Assembly (NCBI RefSeq): GCF_009768885.1
Contig: NZ_WSQA01000003.1
Location: forward strand, 365,120 to 429,119
Direction of reading: 5' to 3'
Origin: Sphingobacterium humi
GTDB lineage: Bacteria; Bacteroidota; Bacteroidia; Sphingobacteriales; Sphingobacteriaceae
DNA: 64,000 bases
In this document: positions 44,482 to 56,277 of the stretch, in pieces
Layout: each line of letters starts with the position of its first letter
Numbering within the stretch: the first letter of the stretch is position 1
Notes under the pieces: generated by a model
Told to the model about the DNA's origin: nothing
Seen by the model: only the letters and a program-made list of their open reading frames with translations
The model's database searches: none
Position numbers and translations under genes: made by a program

Positions 44482-45678
44482 ATGATACCATACGACGCTA
44501 TTATTGTTGGAGGAGGGGCTTGTGGCCTCATGTGTGCTGCACAAGCAGGGCTACTGGGCAAGAAGACCCTCGTCATCGAACGCAACGATAAGCCGGGCGC
44601 CAAGATATTAATATCCGGAGGAGGACGTTGTAATTTCACGAACCTCTATACGAGCCCTGAAAACTTTGTTTCGGAGAATCCGAAATTCCTAAATGCGGTG
44701 TTTTCTCAATGGACGGTAGCCGATACCGAACAGTTCTTCGAGCAGTTCGGTGACATTCGAGGACAGGAAAAAACATTGGGGCAACTCTTCCCGATTTCCA
44801 ATAAAGCGAAGGACATCGTCGCTACGTTTTCTAAACTTTTATTTGATACGGGTCAGGATATTTGGCTGCAAACCGAGCTAAAGCAGGTGCAAAAAACGGA
44901 ATCGGGATTTAGCTTGCAGGTGCTGCGGGAAGGGAAAGAAATGACCCTGACCTGCCCTAAGCTGGTGATGGCTTCTGGGGGATTGCCTGTTGCAAAACTG
45001 GGTGCCTCGGATATTGCACTACGCATCGCCAAACAATGGGACTTACAGGTGCTGCCTACCGCACCAGCCTTGGTGCCTTTAACCATAACCGGAAAGGACG
45101 CCGACTGGTATGCTTCTCTGGCCGGAAATGCCGTGTTTGCAAGGGTATATAATGAGAAGATTTCCTTCGAAGAGAATATCCTTTTTACGCATTGGGGACT
45201 AAGTGGACCGGCCATCCTGCAGATTTCTTCCTATTGGAAAGCCGGCGAGCAGTTTACCATCGACCTGCTGCCGAAGTTCAAGCTAGACGAACTGATTAAA
45301 GCAGAACGGAATGCCGGTGGAAAAAGAACCATTGGCCAGTTGCTGAACGATCACTTTACCCGCAAAATGGTGGATGCCCTCGCGAAGTACTTACCAACAA
45401 GCCTTAAAATAGCTTCTTTAAGCAAGGCAGATGCTAAATTGGTGGTGGATACTATTCATCAGTTTAAGGTGAAACCGGCAGGCGATAAGGGCTACGATAA
45501 AGCGGAAGTGATGCGCGGAGGAGTTTCTACAGCAGAATTGAACCCCAAGACGCTGGAAGCCAAAAAAGTTCCCGGACTCTATTTTGGTGGGGAAGCAGTA
45601 GATATTACTGGTTGGTTGGGCGGCTATAATTTCCAATGGGCCTGGGCCGCCGGATATGCCATTGCGCAAGATATTTAA
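44482..45678 (+). CDS. HI0933/BaiN-type NAD(P)/FAD-dependent oxidoreductase
   Basis: 398 residues. FAD-binding start YDAIIVGGGACGLMCAAQAG, then GAKILISGGGRCNFTN, which is the hallmark of the HI0933-like family, and a C-terminal GLYFGGEAVDITGWLGGYNFQ that closes over the flavin. Members reduce or hydroxylate small molecules; the physiological substrate is usually unknown. Third gene of the argS transcript. There is no overlap with argS function that I can name. Confidence 0.9.
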   Translation: MIPYDAIIVGGGACGLMCAAQAGLLGKKTLVIERNDKPGAKILISGGGRCNFTNLYTSPENFVSENPKFLNAVFSQWTVADTEQFFEQFGDIRGQEKTLGQLFPISNKAKDIVATFSKLLFDTGQDIWLQTELKQVQKTESGFSLQVLREGKEMTLTCPKLVMASGGLPVAKLGASDIALRIAKQWDLQVLPTAPALVPLTITGKDADWYASLAGNAVFARVYNEKISFEENILFTHWGLSGPAILQISSYWKAGEQFTIDLLPKFKLDELIKAERNAGGKRTIGQLLNDHFTRKMVDALAKYLPTSLKIASLSKADAKLVVDTIHQFKVKPAGDKGYDKAEVMRGGVSTAELNPKTLEAKKVPGLYFGGEAVDITGWLGGYNFQWAWAAGYAIAQDI

Positions 45679-45698
45679 GCCCTGAGGCAGGGCAAAAA

Positions 45699-45725
45699 AA
45701 ATAGCTGTATTTTATACAGCTATTT
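45699..45725 (-). terminator. Terminator of the lipoprotein gene at 45767
   Basis: Perfect 12-bp stem AAATAGCTGTAT / ATACAGCTATTT with a 3-base loop. On the minus strand it runs into T (A run 45694-45700). A second palindrome, GCCCTGAGGCAGGGC, lies next to it at 45679-45693. Confidence 0.9.
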
Positions 45726-45766
45726 AAAGGGTCGGTAATCATTGTTGTTTTCTCAAAGGCAGTCCA

Positions 45767-46180
45767 TTAAAAGGTATATTCCAGTTTCGCTTCGTTCTTA
45801 ATATCCTTAATGTCAAACTCCCGGCTGCTAGGATTTCCTTTGTCAATAGAAATCTCTAGTTTAATCTTCGTAGGCTTATCTACTTTTGCGCGGATGTGCA
45901 CTTTTTCACCTTTTTTCTTGATGTTGCGTTTTACGGAAATAGCTGTTCCTGTCTTGTAGTCCTTCTTTTCTTCCTCGGTTTTAGCACCCGTCACAAATAA
46001 GCTGGTTAACTTAGCGTCTTTGTTTGAAATGGAACTTACCTTGTACGTAATGCTGTAATCCTTCGGAAACTTCTTGTCCGGACCTACCTTTTTCTTGTCA
46101 TCATTGCAAGATGAGAATAATAATAGGGCAGAAAGAAAGGCCATGCTTAGTCCTGTTGTGGTTGAGAATAGTTTTTTCAT
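45767..46180 (-). CDS. Small lipoprotein, unknown function
   Basis: 137 residues, lipobox LLFSSC, then a lysine-rich mature domain of about 110 residues with beta-strand character (DYSITYKVSSISNKDAKL, VHIRAKVDKPTKIKLEISI). I do not recognise a family. Single gene between its own terminator and the rnpB region. Confidence 0.7.
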   Translation of the reverse strand: MKKLFSTTTGLSMAFLSALLLFSSCNDDKKKVGPDKKFPKDYSITYKVSSISNKDAKLTSLFVTGAKTEEEKKDYKTGTAISVKRNIKKKGEKVHIRAKVDKPTKIKLEISIDKGNPSSREFDIKDIKNEAKLEYTF

Positions 46181-46359
46181 AAATTAAATAATAAGATAAA
46201 TACTAATGTTAAAATTGAATAATTAATTGCTAACTATAATTTAGTACGATAATTATTTCGCTTACGCTACAATTAGTTTCATTTATTTAAATATTTTTTT
46301 AAAACCGACTATTTCAGCCTTAATCCCATGAGATCCCCTTATTTTGCTTATTTTTTTCT

Positions 46360-46367
46360 TACTTTTG
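46360..46367 (+). promoter_or_regulatory. -7 box of rnpB
   Basis: TACTTTTG, exact match, ending 7 bases before the 5' end of the RNase P RNA. Confidence 0.65.
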
Positions 46368-46373
46368 CTCGGT

Positions 46374-46743
46374 GAAGCAAACTGGTTCTATCGCTGTCCT
46401 TTAGTCATAAAGGAAAGAGGAAAGTCCGGGCAACATAGAGCAACACGCTTCCTAACGGGAAGGCTATTTCGGTAGACAGCAAGTGCCACAGAAAGGATAC
46501 CGCCTTGAAAAAGGTAAGGGTGAAAGCGTGAGGTAAGAGCTCACGGTATTGTATGGCGACATGCATTACGGTAAACCTCGTGTGTTGAAAGACCAAATAG
46601 GTTACGAGATCAGAAGGCTGCTCGTTTTCTACCTTCGGGTACTCGTAATGGGTAGGTTGATGGAGTTTGTGTGCAAACGCAAACCTAGATAAATGATAGA
46701 AACTTCAACAGAAGTACAGAACCCGGCTTATAAAGTTTGCTTC
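46374..46743 (+). ncRNA. rnpB: RNase P RNA (type A)
   Basis: About 370 nt. The two ends pair perfectly (GAAGCAAACT at 46374 with AGTTTGCTTC at 46734), forming P1. Conserved cores are present: GAGGAAAGTCCGGGC near the 5' end (46428-46443), ACAGAAAGGATACCGCC in the middle and AGTACAGAACCCGGCTTA near the 3' end. This is the catalytic RNA that matures tRNA 5' ends. It follows a -7 box and precedes the NtrC-type regulator gene by 48 bases. Confidence 0.97.
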
Positions 46744-46791
46744 TTCTTTAAATTATGTTTAATTTTTGCCTATTAACTTGAAAGGGAAAGT

Positions 46792-48171
46792 ATGACAACA
46801 GTTTTAATCATCGATGATGAACGTCCAATACGTAGTTCACTGCGCGATATCTTAGAATACGAAGACTACAAAGTATTGGATGTAGATAACGGTGAAGACG
46901 GATTAAAAATATTAAAAAAGGAAAAAATAGACCTCGTCCTTTGTGACATCAAAATGAACAAAATGGACGGGATGGAGGTACTCAGTACCGCCAAAGAATT
47001 TACCGACGTTCCTTTTATTATGGTTTCTGGTCACGGAACCATAGAAACAGCCGTAGAAGCAGCACGTAAAGGTGCCTTCGATTTCCTTGAAAAACCCCTC
47101 GACTTAAACAGACTCTTAATTACCGTTAGAAACGCCCTGGAAAAAGGATCCTTGGTGAAAGAAACGAAGGTGCTGAAACGTAAGATTTCTAAAACCAAAG
47201 AAATCCTGGGCAGCTCTTCGGGAATTAACCTAATTAAGGATACCATCGATAAGGTAGCTCCTACCGAAGCACGTGTATTGATTACCGGTGCGAATGGTGC
47301 AGGTAAGGAACTTGTCGCGAGATGGCTGCATGAGAAGTCCTCACGGGCGGCATCGCCTTTAATCGAGGTGAACTGTGCGGCAATCCCGTCGGAATTGATC
47401 GAGTCGGAATTATTTGGCCACGAAAAAGGTTCATTTACCTCCGCTGTAAAGCAACGTATCGGGAAATTCGAACAAGCTAGCGGCGGTACCTTATTCCTCG
47501 ATGAGATCGGAGATATGAGCCTTTCAGCGCAAGCTAAAGTGCTTCGTGCTTTGCAAGAGCATAAGATTACTAGAGTTGGTGGCGAGAAGGAAATAGACGT
47601 CAATGTACGCGTTATTGCGGCAACCAATAAGAACCTGCTTCAGGAAATCGAAGATGGTAACTTCCGGATGGACTTATACCACCGCTTAAGTGTGATCTTG
47701 ATTCACGTTCCATCATTGGCAGAACGTAAAGACGATATCCCAACCCTGGCAACAGCCTTCTGCGAGGAGATCTGCGCGGAATACAGTATCCCAGCGAAGA
47801 TTATTACGCCTGATGGGATGAAAGCTTTGCAAGCCTTGCCTTGGACCGGAAATATCCGCGAATTACGCAACATGATCGAGCGTTTGATTATCCTTTGTGA
47901 TAAGAAAATCACCGAGGTCGATGTGCGTACGTTTGCCAATCCGGAAAGTGTTAGCAATGGTAGTCACAGCACTGCGGTAGCTGCGCATGAAGGATTCGAT
48001 TACGAACAGTTTACCTCCTTCCAGGATTTTAAAGACTATTCGGAATGCGAGTACATCAAGTATAAGTTGGAAAAGAATAATTGGAATGTTTCCAAAACAG
48101 CCGATGATTTAGATATTCAACGGAGTCACTTATATAGCAAGATTGAGAAATTTGGTTTAAAGCGTGACTAA
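46792..48171 (+). CDS. NtrC-type sigma-54-dependent response regulator
   Basis: 459 residues: receiver domain (1-120, phospho-acceptor Asp52 in LVLCDIKM, acidic pocket Asp8/Asp9), AAA+ domain (about 140-375) with Walker A GANGAGKELVARW and Walker B GGTLFLDEIGDM, and a Fis-type helix-turn-helix at the end (NNWNVSKTADDLDIQRSHLY). The loop that contacts sigma-54, normally GAFTGA, reads GSFTSA, keeping the Phe and Thr. It activates sigma-54 promoters when phosphorylated. No histidine kinase gene is adjacent. It is followed by a perfect 15-bp terminator. Confidence 0.93.
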   Translation: MTTVLIIDDERPIRSSLRDILEYEDYKVLDVDNGEDGLKILKKEKIDLVLCDIKMNKMDGMEVLSTAKEFTDVPFIMVSGHGTIETAVEAARKGAFDFLEKPLDLNRLLITVRNALEKGSLVKETKVLKRKISKTKEILGSSSGINLIKDTIDKVAPTEARVLITGANGAGKELVARWLHEKSSRAASPLIEVNCAAIPSELIESELFGHEKGSFTSAVKQRIGKFEQASGGTLFLDEIGDMSLSAQAKVLRALQEHKITRVGGEKEIDVNVRVIAATNKNLLQEIEDGNFRMDLYHRLSVILIHVPSLAERKDDIPTLATAFCEEICAEYSIPAKIITPDGMKALQALPWTGNIRELRNMIERLIILCDKKITEVDVRTFANPESVSNGSHSTAVAAHEGFDYEQFTSFQDFKDYSECEYIKYKLEKNNWNVSKTADDLDIQRSHLYSKIEKFGLKRD

Positions 48172-48180
48172 GCGTTAATA

Positions 48181-48216
48181 AAAAGAGCGGGCCTACATCT
48201 AGGCCCGCTCTTTTTT
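48181..48216 (+). terminator. Terminator of the NtrC-type regulator gene
   Basis: Perfect 15-bp stem AAAAGAGCGGGCCTA / TAGGCCCGCTCTTTT, loop CATC, then TT. It begins 10 bases after the stop codon. Confidence 0.95.
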
Positions 48217-48225
48217 CGTATATTA

Positions 48226-48405
48226 TTAATCGTTGAATTTTCTCTTTTGCCTTCTGTAAAGCATAAATATCACGACAACCAATAAAACCACACCGATCAC
48301 GACATACGAAGAACTTGAAGAATCAGCAACTTCCTCCTCAGTTTCCTGAGCCAGCAGGCTAATGCTAATCAAACTCGACAATGCCAACACATTCCATTTT
48401 CTCAT
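48226..48405 (-). CDS. Small single-span membrane protein (59 residues)
   Basis: Reading frame from ATG 48405 to TAA 48226. Residues 1-19 look like a signal peptide (MRKWNVLALSSLISISLLA), followed by a short acidic, Ser-rich stretch (QETEEEVADSSSSS), a strongly hydrophobic transmembrane helix (YVVIGVVLLVVVIFML) and a basic tail (YRRQKRKFND). The Arg/Lys tail predicts the C-terminus in the cytoplasm. A -7-like box (TATATTTA, 48439-48432) lies upstream. Too short for most gene finders; function unknown, possibly a small membrane-complex subunit. Confidence 0.72.
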   Translation of the reverse strand: MRKWNVLALSSLISISLLAQETEEEVADSSSSSYVVIGVVLLVVVIFMLYRRQKRKFND

Positions 48406-48530
48406 AATTTCCTTGATTTAAAGTTTATGTCTAAATATAATAAAATTAACATGCAAAAACCATGTCAAACATTTTTTATTATAATTAATTAACATAAAAT
48501 TTTTAATCAATTACTGAGGACTTTACATAA

Positions 48531-48557
48531 AAAAAGCGCAATTGATTTGCGCTTTTT
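48531..48557. terminator. Terminator of the homoserine dehydrogenase gene
   Basis: AAAAAGCGCAA pairs with TTGCGCTTTTT around a 5-base loop, with A and T runs on both sides; placed 12 bases after the stop codon of the gene at 48570 on the minus strand. Confidence 0.9.
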
Positions 48558-48569
48558 TCTCTTCAAATT

Positions 48570-49751
48570 TTAGATTATTTCGGCTATGAAATTTCCTTGT
48601 TGATGGATGACCGATCGTTTGTCGATGATCTCCTGCAGATTGATGGTTCCTATCACATATTTATGATTCTCACTGTAGAATCGTTCTGATATATTGATGA
48701 ATTCAATGTTCTCCAGTACATTTTCATCCTCGTAGCGGAAGTATACACGGATGGTATAATCTTTCGTGTATTTAACTTGTTGGGCATCGAGGTGCTTTTT
48801 GTATTCATAGCGATAATCATAGCGTAAGGCTGTGATATCAGAAAGGACAGCAGATCCTGTCGGGTGGCCACCAGCACCTTTTCCTAAGAAGAATTGCTCG
48901 TCGGCAAAGGCTGCTTTCACCAACACGCCGTTGTACTCATTCTCTACATTGTACAGGATGTTAGCATTCGTAATGAACTTCGGTAGCACATATAGCACCA
49001 CCTGATGATTTTCCACTTCTTTCGCTAAAGGAATCAATTTGATCTTATAGTTTTTCTCACGTGCGTAGCGGATATCAGCATCGCCAAGGGTGTCGATACC
49101 CAGGTTCAGGATTTCATCCGGATTAATGTAGATACCGTAAGCATGGGAAGCCACAATAGCCAGTTTAAACTTCGGATCATAACCACCTACATCCAGTGTA
49201 GGGTCTGTTTCTGCGAATCCCAAATCTTGGGCTTTTTTCAAAGCCACATCATAACTTTGGTTTTCATTAAAAATCTTCGACAGAATATAGTTCGAAGAAC
49301 CGTTGAAAATACCACTTACCGAATGCAAAAGCTCGTTGTCGTAGTATTCTTCCAGGTTCCGGATGATAGGAATACTACCACATACCGCCCCTTCATAAAG
49401 GAGGGAAGTGCCATATTGTTGCTGGATTTCTGTTAACTCTTCAAGATGTGTCGCAATCATTTTCTTATTGGCCGAAACCACGTTCTTACCGGAGGATAAG
49501 GCGCGTTTGGTAATTTCGAAAGCCGCTTCCGCATCGTCAATCAATTCCACAACGGTATTGATCTCGGGGTCTTCCAAAATGGCATTCGCATCGGTGGTAA
49601 ACAGCTCTGCAGGCAATGAACGCTTTTTATCAGGATTCTTAATCACAAACTTCTTAATCGCAAGGTTTAGATCTTTTGTTTTGATGATATCGTAGAGGCC
49701 CTGGCCAACGACGCCAAAGCCAAACATCCCGATGACAAGTTTTTTACTCAT
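48570..49751 (-). CDS. hom: Homoserine dehydrogenase
   Basis: 393 residues. NAD(P)-binding start MFGFGVVGQGLYDII, ANKKMIATHLEEL, the catalytic region YEGAVCGSIPIIRNLEEYY and GIFNGSSNYILSKI, and the substrate-site Asp/Lys around LGFAETDPTLDVGGYDPKFKLAI. A C-terminal region after residue 320 resembles a small regulatory extension, without a clear ACT domain. It makes homoserine for methionine and threonine. It lies 60 bases after metY on the same strand, so the SAM-I riboswitch at 51362-51473 probably controls both. Confidence 0.95.
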   Translation of the reverse strand: MSKKLVIGMFGFGVVGQGLYDIIKTKDLNLAIKKFVIKNPDKKRSLPAELFTTDANAILEDPEINTVVELIDDAEAAFEITKRALSSGKNVVSANKKMIATHLEELTEIQQQYGTSLLYEGAVCGSIPIIRNLEEYYDNELLHSVSGIFNGSSNYILSKIFNENQSYDVALKKAQDLGFAETDPTLDVGGYDPKFKLAIVASHAYGIYINPDEILNLGIDTLGDADIRYAREKNYKIKLIPLAKEVENHQVVLYVLPKFITNANILYNVENEYNGVLVKAAFADEQFFLGKGAGGHPTGSAVLSDITALRYDYRYEYKKHLDAQQVKYTKDYTIRVYFRYEDENVLENIEFINISERFYSENHKYVIGTINLQEIIDKRSVIHQQGNFIAEII

Positions 49752-49811
49752 GTGTTTGTATTGTATACTCTTTTTTTTTCTTAAAAATATTCCTTCCCAC
49801 AGGAATTATCA

Positions 49812-51152
<1,341 letters not shown>

Positions 51153-51175
51153 TTATTGATTTTTCTGGAAGTTTG

Positions 51176-51241
51176 GTCGTCTGCTGTAGGTATATGTTGC
51201 CCAGGATTGGCGGCACAAGCGGCCTTGGGCATACCGACGAC
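51176..51241 (-). promoter_or_regulatory. Long imperfect hairpin in the metY leader
   Basis: In the RNA, GUCGUCGGUAU pairs with AUACC...GACGAC and GCCCA with UGGGC: 16 pairs in three blocks (51236-51241/51176-51181, 51231-51235/51189-51193, 51226-51230/51199-51203) with one-sided bulges. It begins at the stop codon of the 36-codon frame. No T-run follows, so it is not a standard terminator. Confidence 0.6.
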
Positions 51242-51351
51242 TAGCGCATTCGGCTACAACAATCGGCAGAAAAATACAGGATATAGGTTTGTTTGCTAAG
51301 TCTTTTCGACTTAGCCAAGCAAATTGTTGAATTTGTAAGGAGTGTAATCAT
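51241..51351 (-). CDS. Possible 36-codon leader peptide upstream of metY
   Basis: An ATG 10 bases downstream of the SAM-I aptamer opens a 36-codon frame that ends with the codons for ADCCSRMR, just as the long hairpin begins. Two consecutive Cys codons followed shortly by a Met codon before the stop resemble an attenuator peptide. There is no Shine-Dalgarno at normal distance (a GGAG lies within aptamer stem P4). Could be chance; I report it as a candidate only. Confidence 0.3.
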   Translation of the reverse strand: MITLLTNSTICLAKSKRLSKQTYILYFSADCCSRMR

Positions 51352-51361
51352 CGTCTTTAAT

Positions 51362-51473
51362 ATTTATATGCTCCGCCGCGAAATTGCTTTGGACAGGAAT
51401 TGGCACCTTTTCAATCGCTATTGAAGGTTGCCAGTGGGTCATTGAGCCAGTCTCTCGCCACTTCTTTATAAAT
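51362..51473 (-). promoter_or_regulatory. SAM-I (S-box) riboswitch controlling metY-hom
   Basis: The aptamer reads AGAAGUGGCGAGAGACUGGC, then CCCACUGGCAACC, then a P3 hairpin CCUUCAAU-AGCG-AUUGAAAAGG, then GGUGCCAAUUCC. P1 closes with AUUUAUA (51473-51467) and UAUAAAU (51368-51362); P2 with GUGG/CCAC; P4 from UCC..CC with GG..GGA. SAM binding to this class usually lowers expression of methionine genes. Here it precedes metY by 242 bases, with no T-run terminator between, so the expression platform is unusual. Confidence 0.88.
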
Positions 51474-51529
51474 CAAGACCAATCGTTTTGGATGGGTGTT
51501 GATTAGGTTGCCATTTGCTTGGCACAGCG

Positions 51530-51560
51530 CAAATATACGCCGTGGAATTTATATTTGCAA
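51530..51560 (-). promoter_or_regulatory. Promoter of the metY-hom operon
   Basis: -33 TTG (51560-51558), 20-base spacer and -7 TATATTTG (51537-51530) on the minus strand. The predicted start near 51524 gives a leader of about 400 bases. Confidence 0.7.
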
Positions 51561-51574
51561 TGTTTTTTAACAAT

Positions 51575-51622
51575 AAAGCTTCTGTGCGGGTTTTTTCTTG
51601 ATAAAATGGCAACAGAAGCTTT
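51575..51622. repeat. Inverted repeat downstream of the gene at 51655
   Basis: AAAGCTTCTGT and ACAGAAGCTTT form an 11-bp stem across a 26-base loop. It could end the transcript of the 51655 gene (minus strand) but lacks a good T-run. The 51120-51654 gap otherwise holds the metY leader and promoter. Confidence 0.6.
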
Positions 51623-51654
51623 CATATATTGGCTGAATTTTATTCCCTAGGCCT

Positions 51655-52089
51655 TTAGAAACTGCCCGATTTTAGGTCGCGCATCTGAATAATCTGATCC
51701 ACGATATAACGGGTATTGCCACGCCAAGGCAAAACGCCTTTGTATTCTTTATAATGCAGGTCGAACACTTTGCCGCTGTTCACCTCTAAAATGCGGTAGA
51801 TAGAATCGTTTTCTACGGAAAATTCAAACTGGTTACTGGTTAATCCGGTACCGGTTTTATTGCTACCAAAGCCTTCCTGAATCAGTTTTCCCTCGTAGGT
51901 TTTAAACAGGTTTCCCTTTTTAACGGCATAGTTCAGCACGCCGGATTTTACGCCTTCGCCAAACACAAAATAATACTTCCAATAGACCATTCCGCCGCCG
52001 ATAAGCAGCAGTATAAGGAGTGTCCAACTGATAAATTTACGGATTGCCGACCCTGATTTCTTAGGCGCTTGGTTTGTAGTACTTTCCAT
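51655..52089 (-). CDS. Conserved hypothetical protein with one membrane anchor
   Basis: 144 residues. A basic N-terminus (PKKSGSAIRKFIS) leads into one transmembrane helix (WTLLILLLIGGGMVYW), and about 100 residues follow outside the membrane, with beta-strand character (VLNYAVKKGNLFKTYEGKLI, NQFEFSVENDSIYRIL). I know the type as a conserved Bacteroidota protein; no function. Lies downstream of dapA on the same strand but past its terminator. Confidence 0.72.
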   Translation of the reverse strand: MESTTNQAPKKSGSAIRKFISWTLLILLLIGGGMVYWKYYFVFGEGVKSGVLNYAVKKGNLFKTYEGKLIQEGFGSNKTGTGLTSNQFEFSVENDSIYRILEVNSGKVFDLHYKEYKGVLPWRGNTRYIVDQIIQMRDLKSGSF

Positions 52090-52155
52090 AACGTGTTATT
52101 TTAGCTACTGCAAAAATGCAAAAAGAATACCTAAAATAACACAGTCAATAAAAAA

Positions 52156-52195
52156 CAGCTGGAAACGTAGGTTTATCGCCTCATGTTTCCAGCTG
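52156..52195 (-). terminator. Terminator of dapA
   Basis: CAGCTGGAAAC pairs with GTTTCCAGCTG; on the minus strand the stem is followed by TTTTT. Confidence 0.85.
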
Positions 52196-52203
52196 AAATG
52201 GCA

Positions 52204-53082
52204 TTAAGCCAGTTTTTTTATTTCTTCAATAATACCGTCCTGCGTTTGTTTACCAACGGGTACTAAAGGTAAACGAACCACATCCGAACCGTATCCTTTT
52301 TGTTTCAAGATGAATTTTACCCCTGCCGGATTGCCTTCCACAAAGCATAAATCGGTAATTTTCAACAGGTCTTGATGAATACCGCGGGCTTCTGCAAAGT
52401 TACCTTCCAAACACAGATGAGCCAAAGCAGAAACCTTATTCGGATAGGCATTGCCTACCACGGAGATAATGCCTGCTGCGCCCATCGCAATCATAGGCAA
52501 GGTAACAGGGTCATCACCCGATATCAACATGAAATCCTGCGGTTTATCGCGTAATATTTCACTGAATTGCGCGAAGCTGCCCGATGCTTCCTTAATAGCC
52601 ACGATATTGGAAAAATCATTGGCCAAGCGAAGGGTTGTAGCGGCCGTCATGTTGCTGCCCGTTCTTCCCGGCACATTATATAAAATAATAGGCAGGGCAG
52701 AAGCTTCGGCAACGGCCTTATAATGTTGGTATATACCTTCTTGTGTAGGCTTGTTATAGTACGGTGAAACTGAAAGGATGGCGATGTAATCCATAGCCTC
52801 GAAGTTTTTCACTGCGTCCACAATCTCTTGGGTATGGTTGCCACCGATACCGGCAACAAGCGGAATACGTTTATTGACATGCTTCGAAGTAAATGCCCAG
52901 ATTTGCTTTCGCTCCTCCTTGCTCAACGTGGCCGTTTCGCCCGTTGTTCCCAAAGAAACGATGTAATCGATACCACCCTCGATTTGATAGTCAATCAATC
53001 TACCGAGGGTCTCATAATCTACAGATCCGTCTGCATTAAATGGTGTAACAATGGCTACACCAGCCCCTTGAAGCTCATTCAT
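52204..53082 (-). CDS. dapA: 4-hydroxy-tetrahydrodipicolinate synthase
   Basis: 292 residues. Pyruvate-aldolase barrel with VSLGTTGETATLSKEER, the Tyr in LYNVPGRTGSNM and the Schiff-base Lys in VAIKEASGSFAQ. It condenses pyruvate with aspartate semialdehyde for diaminopimelate and lysine synthesis. Starts 21 bases after ligA stops; the two may be co-transcribed. Diaminopimelate is also the target of the L,D-transpeptidases at the left end of the window. Confidence 0.96.
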   Translation of the reverse strand: MNELQGAGVAIVTPFNADGSVDYETLGRLIDYQIEGGIDYIVSLGTTGETATLSKEERKQIWAFTSKHVNKRIPLVAGIGGNHTQEIVDAVKNFEAMDYIAILSVSPYYNKPTQEGIYQHYKAVAEASALPIILYNVPGRTGSNMTAATTLRLANDFSNIVAIKEASGSFAQFSEILRDKPQDFMLISGDDPVTLPMIAMGAAGIISVVGNAYPNKVSALAHLCLEGNFAEARGIHQDLLKITDLCFVEGNPAGVKFILKQKGYGSDVVRLPLVPVGKQTQDGIIEEIKKLA

Positions 53083-53103
53083 TCGTATATAATTATTTAA
53101 GTT

Positions 53104-55161
<2,058 letters not shown>

Positions 55162-55180
55162 TTAAAACAACTATTTAATT

Positions 55181-55208
55181 AAAAAGGCAAACTCCGGAGA
55201 AAGTTGCC
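55181..55208 (-). terminator. Probable terminator of the glycosyltransferase gene
   Basis: GGCAAC...GTTTGCC stem with a CTCCGGAG centre; on the minus strand followed by five T, 35 bases after the stop at 55243. Confidence 0.7.
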
Positions 55209-55242
55209 ATCATCCCGAAAGACAGAATGTTCAGCAGATGTC

Positions 55243-56277
55243 TTAAGGATGGAAATTTTTGTCTTTGAGTTCGGAGAATTTATGGATTTTATTCATGTAA
55301 TAATCCCAAACAATCGAATTCTTATACTGGCCGGTTTTGTTCTCCTTGCCTTGGTATTTCATACGTTTTTTTGCTGTTTTAATAAAGTTTTTGAAGAAAT
55401 ACTGATGCGCCCGGCTCACCGCCCAGGCATCTTTCGGTTTTCCGTCGATTAAAAACTTCAATAAGGCCGCCAGATCAAACCAAAAACGGAGGAAAATAAT
55501 CCAGATTCCCGCAGCTACTGGTAGGTTCTTTTGCATCATCAGCAGGTTATTCCGGAAGTTTAAATAGGTTTTATGGGGGTTGCTGGTGTTCAGCGTGCCG
55601 CCACCCACATGGTACACCAAGGAGCTTGGGCAATAGCCTATTTTGTAGCCCATTTTCTTTAAGCGCCAACACAGGTCTATTTCTTCCATGTGTGCGAAAA
55701 AGTCGGCATCAAAACCTCCGGCTTCTTTCCATACCTCCGCCTTGATGAATAATGCCGCGCCGGTTGCCCAAAACACTTCCTTCGGATCATCATATTGCCC
55801 CTGGTCTTTCTCTACTTGGTCAAAGATACGTCCACGACAGAAAGGAAAGCCGAAATAATCCAGGTAGCCACCGGCTGCGCCGGCATGCTCAAAATAGCCT
55901 TTATCGTGGTAAGATTGTATTTTTGGTTGCACGGCAACCAGCATGGGGTCTTGCTCCATTTGGGCAATAACCGGTTCTATCCAGTTTTGAGATACCTCAA
56001 CGTCTGAGTTCAAAAGGACGTAATAATCCGCTTCCACGCGTTTCAAGATTTCGTTATAGCCACCGGCAAAGCCCAGGTTCTCGGCATTTTTGAGGATGCT
56101 GAACTTGGGGTAGTTTTCTTCCACATAAGCAATGGAATCATCAGTAGAGGCATTGTCGCCGATAACGAATTCTATATTTTGGTAAGTACTGTTAAAAACC
56201 GAAGGCAAAAATTTCTCCAGAAAAAATCGACCGTTCCAGTTTAATATTACAACAGCTACTTTTGGATATTTTGTCAT
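55243..56277 (-). CDS. Glycosyltransferase family 2 protein
   Basis: 344 residues. GT-A fold beginning VAVVILNWNGRFFLEKFLPS, with the DxD-like LLNSDVEVSQNW and the acceptor-site region AHMEEIDLCWRLKKMGY, then a hydrophobic stretch (AAGIWIIFLRFWFDLAALL) near the C-terminus. It transfers a sugar to an envelope polysaccharide or glycolipid, probably a rhamnosyl- or related GT2. Its start directly follows the stop of the acyltransferase gene at 56278, which points to lipopolysaccharide or another glycolipid. Confidence 0.92.
   Translation of the reverse strand: MTKYPKVAVVILNWNGRFFLEKFLPSVFNSTYQNIEFVIGDNASTDDSIAYVEENYPKFSILKNAENLGFAGGYNEILKRVEADYYVLLNSDVEVSQNWIEPVIAQMEQDPMLVAVQPKIQSYHDKGYFEHAGAAGGYLDYFGFPFCRGRIFDQVEKDQGQYDDPKEVFWATGAALFIKAEVWKEAGGFDADFFAHMEEIDLCWRLKKMGYKIGYCPSSLVYHVGGGTLNTSNPHKTYLNFRNNLLMMQKNLPVAAGIWIIFLRFWFDLAALLKFLIDGKPKDAWAVSRAHQYFFKNFIKTAKKRMKYQGKENKTGQYKNSIVWDYYMNKIHKFSELKDKNFHP

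Noticed and set aside
45679..45693. GCCCTGAGGCAGGGC palindrome as a terminator of the argS operon.
   Set aside because: On the plus strand it is followed by A rather than T; the neighbouring 12-bp stem works on the minus strand only.
47031..47627. A 198-codon minus-strand frame inside the NtrC-type regulator gene.
   Set aside because: Opposite a conserved AAA+ domain with intact Walker motifs; the minus-strand product is Ser-rich and unstructured in pattern.
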